This document shows positions 1 to 6,020 of a stretch of DNA of 9,410 nt, one piece after another. How positions within the stretch are numbered: the first letter of the stretch is position 1; the number at the start of each line of letters is the position of its first letter. The notes under the pieces were generated by a model. The model had not been told where the DNA came from and ran no database searches. It worked only from the letters and a program-made list of their open reading frames with translations. The stretch comes from Solirubrobacteraceae bacterium (GTDB lineage Bacteria > Actinomycetota > Thermoleophilia > Solirubrobacterales > Solirubrobacteraceae): contig JALOLQ010000083.1 in the NCBI GenBank assembly GCA_025455895.1, forward strand, positions 1 to 9,410. Reading direction: 5' to 3'. Both the position numbers and the translations under genes were made by a program.

Positions 1-608
1 GGTCCATGCCGGGAACGGAGGTGATCGGCCCGCTGCTCTGGGAGCCGCCCGCCGCCGACGTGAGCCTCCCGCCGGGTGACGGCCCGCTCGTCCTCGTGGC
101 GCCCTCGACCGCCCAGGACGCCGAGCACCACCTCCTGCGCGCGGCGCTGGAGGGGCTCGGGACGCTGCGCGGGGTGCGCGTGCTCGCGACGTGGAACCGC
201 CGCCCGCTCGCGGGCGACGTGCGCGTGCCCGGCAACACGCGGCTCGTCGAGTGGGTGAGCTACGGGCGCACGATGCCGCAGTGCGCCGTGGTCGTCTGCC
301 ACGGCGGGCACGGGACGGTCATGCGGGCGCTGGCCTCCGGGTGCGTCGTGGTCGTCGCGCCCGCGGCGGGCGACCAGAACGAGAACGCCGCTCGCGTGGA
401 CTGGGCCGGCGCGGGCGTGCGGATCCCGCGGCGGCTGGTGTCGGCGTCGTCGGTGCGCCTGGCGGTGCAGCGGGCGCTCACCGAGCGGCGCCTGGCGAGC
501 CGGGCGACGGCGCTTGCGCGCTGGTCGGCCGCGCATGACGCCGGGGTGCGTGGTGCGGAGCTGGTGGAGCGGCTGGTGGAGCGCTCCTCCGTCCGGCAGG
601 CGAACTAG
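1..608 (+). CDS. MGT-type (GT1) glycosyltransferase, 3' part only
   Basis: This is the C-terminal, nucleotide-sugar-binding half of a GT-B fold glycosyltransferase of the GT1/MGT family. These enzymes move a sugar from a nucleotide-diphospho-sugar onto a small lipophilic acceptor such as a polyketide, macrolide or sterol. The frame is open to the left edge, and the first ATG (position 6) lies in the family's 'GPLLWEPP' linker, so it is an internal methionine and the real start is outside the window. About 200 residues are visible. Counted from that Met, the donor-site motif HGGHGT is at 99-104 and the terminal DQNENA sugar-binding motif at 123-128, followed by the usual 'AGAGVRI' segment and a C-terminal helix. 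The Pro normally found after HGG...G (G-x-P) is Val here (SGCVVVVAP). The tag stop is 13 nt before the next gene on the same strand, so the two may be co-transcribed. Donor and acceptor cannot be told from the sequence. Confidence 0.85.
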   Translation, partial: SMPGTEVIGPLLWEPPAADVSLPPGDGPLVLVAPSTAQDAEHHLLRAALEGLGTLRGVRVLATWNRRPLAGDVRVPGNTRLVEWVSYGRTMPQCAVVVCHGGHGTVMRALASGCVVVVAPAAGDQNENAARVDWAGAGVRIPRRLVSASSVRLAVQRALTERRLASRATALARWSAAHDAGVRGAELVERLVERSSVRQAN

Positions 609-621
609 TGTTCGCCCCGTC

Positions 622-1158
622 ATGGAGGACGACTTCTGCGAGCTCCGGCGCCTCGTCGCCGACGGCCTGAGCGTCAGCGAGATCGCCGCGGCGCTCGGCG
701 TCGCTCCGGTGACGGTGCGCCGCCGCCTCGAGCGCGCGGGCCTGCGCACGCTCGCCACCCCCGAGGCGCGCGAGGCCCGCGCGGTACGGACGCGGCGGGC
801 GCCGACGGTGTGGCGGACGTGCCGCCACCACGGCCGAGCGCCGTTCCACGCCGACGCGCGCGGCGTCCTGCGCTGCCGCCGGTGCCGCGCCGAGGCGGTC
901 ACCCGCCGGCGCGCGAAGGTCCGTGACGTCCTGATCGCCGAAGCCGGTGGCGCATGCCGCCTGTGCGGCTACGACCGCCACGCGGGCGCGCTCCAGTTCC
1001 ATCACCGCTTTCCGGCGGAGAAGTCGTTCACGATCCGCAACGGCACGACGCGCGCGATCGACGAACTGCGTGCCGAGGCGGCGAAGTGCGTCCTGGTCTG
1101 CGCGAACTGCCACGCCGAGATCGAGGCCGGTGTCGCACACATCGATCCGAGGCCCTAG
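622..1158 (+). CDS. HTH - zinc ribbon - HNH endonuclease-family protein
   Basis: A 178-residue protein with three parts. Residues about 7-40 form a helix-turn-helix of the resolvase/homeodomain-like type (GLSVSEIAAALGVAPVTVRR). Residues 67-88 look like a small zinc ribbon, with C67 and H69/H70 followed by C85-x2-C88. Residues 112-170 form an HNH (treble-clef) nuclease domain: C112-x2-C115, the FHH motif with H127/H128, then C160-x2-C163 followed directly by H164. All expected zinc and catalytic-type residues are present, so it looks intact. The ATG at 622 starts exactly before the HTH, and the open frame upstream only shadows the glycosyltransferase gene. No Shine-Dalgarno site is visible. 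I recall similar HTH/HNH singletons in many actinobacteria and Chloroflexi with no firm function. DNA cleavage or nicking is the family expectation; a homing-type or defence role is only inference. It lies 41 nt upstream of a tRNA gene. Confidence 0.82.
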   Translation: MEDDFCELRRLVADGLSVSEIAAALGVAPVTVRRRLERAGLRTLATPEAREARAVRTRRAPTVWRTCRHHGRAPFHADARGVLRCRRCRAEAVTRRRAKVRDVLIAEAGGACRLCGYDRHAGALQFHHRFPAEKSFTIRNGTTRAIDELRAEAAKCVLVCANCHAEIEAGVAHIDPRP

Positions 1159-1167
1159 ACTTCGCCG

Positions 1168-1186
1168 CCGCGGTTCGCGGTTCTCT
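1168..1186 (+). terminator. possible weak intrinsic terminator after the HNH gene
   Basis: A perfect 5-bp GC stem (CCGCG at 1168-1172, CGCGG at 1176-1180) with a GTT loop is followed by the pyrimidine run TTCTCT. It begins 9 nt after the HNH stop codon. The stem is short and the tail has only four T in six, so it is a weak candidate. If it works, the tRNA just downstream would need its own promoter, and I see no clear one in the 13 nt that remain. Confidence 0.27.
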
Positions 1187-1199
1187 CGCGGCCGCTCGT

Positions 1200-1271
<72 letters not shown>

Positions 1272-1284
1272 CTCGTCGCGCACC

Positions 1285-3080
1285 TCACTCCGCGTGGCGG
1301 GACTGCTCGAGCGTCGCCTCGACCTCGCGCTCGACGGCGTCGCGCAGCGCGTTGCGCCGGGTGACGAGCGCGACGCGACGGCGATCTCGCGGTCGATCCG
1401 CGCGATCTCCAGGCGCAGGCGCTCGGCCTCGAGCGCCGCGCGGCTCGGCTGGGCCTGCGCCGAGCGCACCTGGAGCTCGGCGATCGCCTTCGTGAGCTCC
1501 TCGTCCTGCGGGTCGGCCCGCAGCGGCTCGCCGGCGTGCTCGCGCATCAGCGCGGCGACGCGCCGGTAGACGGGCGTCGTGATGTCCTGCTCGAGGTCCA
1601 GGCGCGCGAGCACCGCCATCCCCTCCTGGGGCAGCGCCAGGCACTGGATGAGAAACGCGCGCTCGACCCGCGCGACCGGGTCGACGATCGTCCGCGTCGG
1701 TGCGGGCGGCGGGGGCGGCGGCGCCGCGGGCCCCGCCTCGGCCTCGGGCGCCGGGACGCGCCGCCGCGGCTCGGGCGCCCGGCGCGGCGGCTGCGCGAGC
1801 CACTCGACCAGCTTCGGCCCGCTCACGCCCAGGCGGCCGGCCGACAGCTCGATCAGCTCGTCGCGCATCGCGCTCGGCGCCAGCGGACCGAGCACGGGCT
1901 TCAGCGCCTCGACGACCGCGTCCTTGCCCTCGGCCTCGCTCAGGTCCCCGCGCTCGAGCTCGCGCTCGACCCGGAAGCGCACGAACGGCACCGACGCCGC
2001 GGCCCGCTCGCGCAGGCCGTCGGCGCCCTCCGCGGCGAGCAGGTCCGCGGGGTCCTGCCCGGCGGGCAGCGGCACGACGCGCAGCTCCAGCCTGCGGCCC
2101 GCGGCGACGCGCGCGGCCTTGAGCATCGCCTCCTGGCCGGCGCTGTCGGCGTCGAGCGCGAGCAGGACCACCGGCGCGAGCCGCGCCAGCTCGGTCACCT
2201 GGTCGTCGGTGAGCGCGGTGCCCATCAGGCCGACGGTGTTCACGAGGCCCGCCTGGTGCATCGCGATCACGTCGGTGTAGCCCTCGCAGAGCAGCACCTG
2301 CCCCGCCTTCGCCGCCGCCGAGCGCGCCAGGTCGGCGCCGAACAGGTGGCGGCCCTTGTGGTAGACGGCGTTGTCGGTCGAGTTGACGTACTTCGGCTTC
2401 TGGTCGGCGCCGACGGCGCGCCCGCCGAACCCGAGCACGCGCCCGCGCGCGTCGCAGAGCGGGAACTGGAGCCGCCGGCGGAAGAAGTCGTAGAGGTTGC
2501 CGTTGCGTCCGCGGCCCGCGAGCCCCGCGTCGAGGAGCTCCTGCTCGGCGTAGCCGGCGCGCCGCGAGTTCACGAGCACCGCGTCCCACGCGCTCGGCGC
2601 GTAGCCGACCCGGAAGGCGCGCAGCGACTGCTCCTCGAGGCCGCGCCCGAGCAGGTACGCCCGCGGCTCGGCGGCCTCCTCGGACTCCCAGAGCATCCGC
2701 ACGTACCACGCCGCGGTCCGCTCGAGCAGCTCGAGCAGCCGCTCGCGGCGCTCGCGCCGGCGCGCGGCGTCCGGGTCCTCGTCGACGACCTCGAGCGTCA
2801 CGCCGTAGCGGTCGGCGAGGTGCTCCACCGCCTCGCGGAACGGCAGCCCCTCGGTCAGCTCGACGAACTTGAAGAGGTCGCCGCCCTCGCCGCAGCCGAA
2901 GCAGTGGAAGACCTTCTCCTCGGCGTTGACGCTGAACGACGGCGTGCGCTCGTCGTGGAACGGGCAGGTGCCCATCCACTGGTGCCCGGAGCGGCGCAGC
3001 TCGGTCTTCGCGCCCACGAGGTCGAGCATGTCGGCCGCGTCGCGGACGCGCTCGATCGACTCGGGGGTGTAGCGGGCCAT
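1285..3080 (-). CDS. dnaG: DNA primase DnaG, frameshifted near its 3' end
   Basis: DnaG makes the RNA primers for lagging-strand synthesis and is recruited by the replicative helicase. The ATG at 3080 is preceded by an AGGG that overlaps the dgt stop. Domains in order: CHC2 zinc finger (C39, H42, C60, C63); primase core about 120-250 (RLQFPLCD, VLGFGGRAV, KYVNS); TOPRIM with E266 (CEGYTD) and D310-x-D312 (ALDADSAG); a proline-rich linker about 431-465; and a helicase-binding domain from about 470. After residue 569 (REIAVA) the primase frame loses sense. The natural C-terminal helix continues in another frame (VALVTRRNALRD... to EQSRHAE) and stops at 1285. The switch lies at a GCGAC-GCGAC direct repeat at 1370-1379. 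Removing one 5-bp copy restores a continuous frame of 596 residues; adding one base there would also do so. Without correction, the frame runs to 1233 through the antisense strand of the tRNA. This is the last gene of the recO-dgt-dnaG operon. Confidence 0.95.
1370..1379. repeat. GCGAC x2 tandem repeat at the dnaG frame break
   Basis: Two perfect adjacent copies of GCGAC (GTCGC on the coding strand) lie exactly where dnaG changes frame. A gain of one 5-bp unit is out of frame and predicts the observed shift; with one copy the coding strand reads REIAVALVTRR without interruption. It could be a real replication-slippage duplication or a sequencing/assembly error. Confidence 0.6.
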
Positions 3081-3091
3081 CGCGGAAGACC

Positions 3092-4132
3092 CTACGCGGC
3101 GAACGACTCGGGGACGGTGAGCTCCTCGAACACGCGGATGCAGTAGCGGTCGGTCATCCCGGCGAGGTAGTCGGTCACCCGCTGGGCGGTGTCCGCGCCC
3201 GGCGCTCCCCCGCCGTCGGGGATCCGCTCCGGATCGTCCGCGTAGTGGGCGAAGAGCGTGCCGATCACCCGCCGGATCCGCTCGTGCTCGGCACGCGCCT
3301 GCGGGCCGAGGTAGACGTGCTCGAACATCCACGTGCGCAGCTCGTCCATCGCCGCGCCCGCCTCGTCGCCCTGGACGATGTCCCCCGCGCGCTCGGAGTG
3401 CTCGACGAGATCGTGCACGAGCACGTCGATCCGCCGCGAGCCGCTGCGCCCGAGCACCGCGATCGGCCCCGCCGGGAGGTCGGGCTCGCCGATCACGCCG
3501 GCACGCAGCGCGTCGTCGATGTCGTGGTTGAGGTAGGCGACGCGGTCCACGAGCCGCACGATCCGCCCCTCGAGCGTGCGCGGGAGCGGCGCGCGGCCCG
3601 AGTGGCAGGCGATCCCGTTGCGCACGTCCTCGCCGAGGTTCAGGCCGGCCCCGTCGCGCTCGAGCACGTCGACGACCCGCAGCGAGTGCTCGTAGTGGCG
3701 GAACTCGCGGCCGAAGCGCTCCTGCAGGCAGGCGTCGAGGAACCCCTCCCCGATGTGGCCGAACGGCGGGTGCCCGAGGTCGTGCCCGAGGCCGATCGCC
3801 TCCGCGAGGTCCTCGTTGAGCCGCAGCGCCCGGGCGACGGTGCGCGCGATCTGGGTGACCTCGATCGTGTGGGTCAGGCGCGTGCGGTAGTGGTCGCCCT
3901 CGGGCGCCACGAACACCTGCGTCTTGTGCTTCAGGCGCCGGAACGCCTTGCTGTGGACGATCCGGTCGCGGTCGCGCTGCAGCGGCGAGCGCAGCCCGCA
4001 GTCCGGCTCGGGGACCCGCCGGCGCGCAGGCCACGAGCGCGCCGCGGCGGGCGCGAGCGTCCGTTCCTCGAGCGCCGCGCGGCGCTCGGCGAAGGCGGCG
4101 GCGACGGGGCCGGGCTGGGCGTGCGGATCCAC
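3092..4132 (-). CDS. dgt: dGTPase-like HD-domain deoxynucleoside triphosphate triphosphohydrolase
   Basis: A 346-residue protein of the Dgt family, which hydrolyses dGTP (some members other dNTPs) to the deoxynucleoside and triphosphate and so helps set dNTP pools. The HD metal site is complete: H88 (RTRLTHTIE), H117-D118 (GLGHDLGHPPFGH) and D196 (RLVDRVAYLNHDIDD). The N-terminal segment RDRDRIVHSKAFRRLKHKTQ, which precedes the HD domain in this family, is present at 53-72. The only plausible in-frame start is the GTG at 4132, reading VDPHAQPG. It has just GGGGGC next to it, so translation may depend on coupling with recO, which ends 31 nt upstream. dnaG begins 11 nt after the stop. Family and metal site are clear. 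The exact substrate is not visible, so 'dGTPase-like' is the safe name. Confidence 0.93.
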   Translation of the reverse strand: MDPHAQPGPVAAAFAERRAALEERTLAPAAARSWPARRRVPEPDCGLRSPLQRDRDRIVHSKAFRRLKHKTQVFVAPEGDHYRTRLTHTIEVTQIARTVARALRLNEDLAEAIGLGHDLGHPPFGHIGEGFLDACLQERFGREFRHYEHSLRVVDVLERDGAGLNLGEDVRNGIACHSGRAPLPRTLEGRIVRLVDRVAYLNHDIDDALRAGVIGEPDLPAGPIAVLGRSGSRRIDVLVHDLVEHSERAGDIVQGDEAGAAMDELRTWMFEHVYLGPQARAEHERIRRVIGTLFAHYADDPERIPDGGGAPGADTAQRVTDYLAGMTDRYCIRVFEELTVPESFAA

Positions 4133-4163
4133 GCCCCCGATTCTCGCATCGCGGCGCCGCGCG

Positions 4164-4883
4164 CTACGCGGCGGCCCGCAGGCGCACGTGCCCGTGGTGC
4201 TCGGCGGTCTCGACGACGACCCGGTCGGCCAGGCGCAGCACGCGCGCCGTGGCCGCCGGCGCCTGGGCCAGCGGGCGCCCGAGCGCGTCGACGAGGAACG
4301 CGTGCGCCTCGGCGTCGAGCGCGAACGCCCCCGCTTCGCAGGCCCCGCACACGACGCCGCCCGCGGCCGGCGAGAACGCGGTGATCGGCCCCGCCTCGCC
4401 GCACGTGACGCAGGCACCGAGCTGCGGCGCGTAGCCCGCGGCGAGCAGCAGCTTCAGCCGGAACGCGAGCCGGCGCGCGGGCGCGGCCGCGCCGGCCGGG
4501 TCGGCGTCCAGCAGCGCGAGCATCGTGCACAGCAGGTTGAAGACCTCCGGGTGCGGCTCGGCGGAGTCGAAGAGCCGCCCGACCGCGTCGCACGCGCGCG
4601 CGGCGGCGTCGAGCGCGTCGGGGTCCTCGCGCAGGCGTGCGTGGGCGCTCACCGTCTCGGCCCCGGTGACGGTGAGCAGCTCGCTGCGGCCCTCGTGCAG
4701 GCCGAGGCGCAGCCGGAAGAACGGCTCCAGGCGCCCGCCGAAGCGGCTGCGCGAGCGGCGCACGCCCTTGGCGATCGCGCTCACGCGCCCGCGCATCGGC
4801 GTGTAGACGTGGAGGATCCGGTCGGCCTCGCCGTAGCGCATCGAGCGCAGCACGACGGCCTCCGTGGTCAGCGGGCCGGGCAT
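4164..4883 (-). CDS. recO: DNA repair/recombination mediator RecO
   Basis: RecO works with RecR to load RecA onto SSB-coated single-stranded DNA during gap repair (RecFOR pathway). The 239-residue product has the expected layout. An N-terminal OB fold (about 1-80) opens with TTEAVVLRSMRYGEADRIL and contains the 'RGRVSAIAKGVRRSRSRFGG' basic segment at 31-50. A helical C-terminal domain follows, with a zinc site formed by C158-x2-C161 and C179-x2-C182. The ATG at 4883 is chosen because the N-terminal motif begins right after it; a GGGA lies 5 nt upstream. It is the first gene of the recO-dgt-dnaG set. Its promoter must lie in the 30-bp gap shared with the divergent glutaredoxin gene, or inside that gene. 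Confidence 0.94.
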   Translation of the reverse strand: MPGPLTTEAVVLRSMRYGEADRILHVYTPMRGRVSAIAKGVRRSRSRFGGRLEPFFRLRLGLHEGRSELLTVTGAETVSAHARLREDPDALDAAARACDAVGRLFDSAEPHPEVFNLLCTMLALLDADPAGAAAPARRLAFRLKLLLAAGYAPQLGACVTCGEAGPITAFSPAAGGVVCGACEAGAFALDAEAHAFLVDALGRPLAQAPAATARVLRLADRVVVETAEHHGHVRLRAAA

Positions 4884-4913
4884 CGGGATCCCGTTGCTAT
4901 ACGTACTGACGTC
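4884..4913. promoter_or_regulatory. 30-bp divergent promoter between recO and glutaredoxin
   Basis: The start codons of recO (-) and the glutaredoxin gene (+) are 30 bp apart, in an unusually AT-containing patch for this window. TATACG (4898-4903) is a good -10 hexamer for the + strand, with about 10 nt to the ATG at 4914, which implies a leaderless or nearly leaderless mRNA. The complementary strand reads GTATAG in the same place and could serve recO. TACGTA (4900-4905) and TGACGTCA (4907-4914) are perfect palindromes, the second reaching the glutaredoxin start codon. No -35 hexamer is clear on either strand. Promoter location follows from gene layout; exact elements are inferred. Confidence 0.45.
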
Positions 4914-5171
4914 ATGGCCGAGGTGCTCGTGTACTCCACCGATCCCTGCTCGTTCTGCGCGCGGGCCAAGGACCTGCTCGAGAAGCGCGGGATCGCCTTC
5001 GAGGAGATCAATCTGGCAAAGGACCCGGCCGGACGCACCGCACTGCACGAGCGCACGGGCATGCTGAGCTTCCCGCAGATCGTCATCGGCGGCGAGCTGC
5101 TGGGCGGCTTTCGCGAGCTCGTCATGGCCGACCAGAGCGGCCGGCTCGAGACGCTGACGGCCGCCGCCTGA
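4914..5171 (+). CDS. glutaredoxin-family thiol-disulfide oxidoreductase
   Basis: An 85-residue single-domain thioredoxin-fold protein that begins with the typical strand AEVLVYSTD. It has a dithiol active site C12-S-F-C15 at the start of helix 1 and the cis-proline P54 in SFPQIVIGG. The family's Gly-Gly (GGFREL, 64-69) follows. Glutaredoxins reduce disulfides using glutathione or, in many actinobacteria, mycothiol (mycoredoxins). The common motifs are CPYC or CGYC, with TVP before the cis-proline; CSFC and SFP are mild departures, so the thiol partner cannot be assigned. No Shine-Dalgarno site is visible, and the TATACG box about 10 nt upstream suggests a leaderless transcript. The last 50 bp overlap the 3' end of mutM on the other strand. 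It is the only + strand gene between recO and deoB. Confidence 0.92.
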   Translation: MAEVLVYSTDPCSFCARAKDLLEKRGIAFEEINLAKDPAGRTALHERTGMLSFPQIVIGGELLGGFRELVMADQSGRLETLTAAA

Positions 5172-6000
5172 CCCGCCGCGGCCGCGGCTGGCAGCGCTCG
5201 CAGACGTACGTCCCGCGGCCCGCGACGACGAGCTTCACGATCTCCGCGCCGCAGCGCGGGCAGGCCTCCCCCGCCCGTGTGTGGACGAGGAACTCGTGCT
5301 GGAAGGCCCCGTAGACCCCGTCCGGGCGGCGGAAGTCGTCGATCGTCGCGCCGCCCGCGGCGAGCCCGGCCTCGAGCGCCTCGCGCACGCCGAGCGCGAG
5401 CGCGTCGCACTGCGCCCGGCTGAGCGCGCCCGCCGCGCGCAGCGGATGAACCCGCGCGCGGAAGAGGGCCTCGTCGGCGTAGATGTTCCCGACGCCGGCG
5501 ATCCGCCGCTGGTCGAGCAGGAACGCCTTCACCGGCGCGCGGCGCCCGCGCGCGAGCGCGCGCAGCGCGGCCCCGTCGAACGCGGGGTCCAGCGGCTCGG
5601 GCCCGAGCCGCTCGGCGAAGAAGGCGGCCCGCGCAGTCGCGCCGAGCGCGAGCTCGCCGGTGCCGAAGCGGCGAGGGTCGCAGAAGCGCAGCTCGTGGCC
5701 GCCGGAGAGGGCGAAGCGCACGCGCTGGTAGGGCTCGGCCGGGTCGGGGTCGTAGAGCAGCGTCCCGGTCATCCGCAGGTGGCAGATCAGCGCGACCTCG
5801 TCCTCGAGGTCGAAGACGAGCCACTTCCCGCGCCGGTCGAGCCGCTCGACCCGCCGGCCCTCGACGGCCGCGCGCAGCTCATCGGGCGCGAGCGGCGCGC
5901 ACCAGCGCGGGTCGGCGATCTCCAGGCGCTCGAGCCGCCGGCCCTCGACGAGCGGCGCGAGCCCGCGCCGGATCGTCTCCACCTCGGGCAGCTCGGGCAT
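5122..6000 (-). CDS. mutM: formamidopyrimidine-DNA glycosylase (8-oxoguanine glycosylase) MutM/Fpg
   Basis: A bifunctional base-excision-repair enzyme that removes 8-oxoguanine and formamidopyrimidines and cleaves the abasic site. The 292-residue product starts MPELPEVET, so the catalytic Pro2 and Glu3 are in place once Met1 is removed. K59 (RRGKWLVF), the 'HLRMTG' loop at 74-79, CDPRRFG at 107-113, the H2TH segment with N172 (AGVGNIYADEALF) and the zinc finger (C247, C250, C267, C270, with GRGTYVC) are all present. Fpg proteins often end within a few residues of the last CxxCQ. Here about 21 arginine-rich residues follow (QPRPRRVRRRP...), and they are encoded opposite the 3' end of the glutaredoxin gene (50-bp convergent overlap). 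The gene starts 20 nt after deoB and is probably co-transcribed with it; no clear Shine-Dalgarno site. An Nei-type glycosylase is less likely given the MPELPEVET start and K59. Confidence 0.95.
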   Translation of the reverse strand: MPELPEVETIRRGLAPLVEGRRLERLEIADPRWCAPLAPDELRAAVEGRRVERLDRRGKWLVFDLEDEVALICHLRMTGTLLYDPDPAEPYQRVRFALSGGHELRFCDPRRFGTGELALGATARAAFFAERLGPEPLDPAFDGAALRALARGRRAPVKAFLLDQRRIAGVGNIYADEALFRARVHPLRAAGALSRAQCDALALGVREALEAGLAAGGATIDDFRRPDGVYGAFQHEFLVHTRAGEACPRCGAEIVKLVVAGRGTYVCERCQPRPRRVRRRPSASRAGRSGRP

Positions 6001-6020
6001 CGCGCCCGAGGATATGGCGC

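Noticed and set aside
1363..1380. Programmed ribosomal frameshift in dnaG, as in dnaX
   Set aside because: There is no slippery X-XXY-YYZ sequence or A/T run at the switch. The 5-bp repeat explains the shift more simply.
1536..3146. 536-codon + strand frame opposite dnaG
   Set aside because: The composition is only the complement of high-G+C codons (runs of R, A, L, E), and the opposite strand has unmistakable primase motifs.
3092..4417. dgt frame extended upstream of 4132 into recO
   Set aside because: The added residues are Arg/Ser/Pro-rich shadow of recO. The GTG at 4132 is the first sensible start.
3924..4913. Frame continuous upstream of the glutaredoxin ATG
   Set aside because: It is antisense to recO and dgt with no recognisable domain. 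The glutaredoxin fold begins right at ATG 4914.
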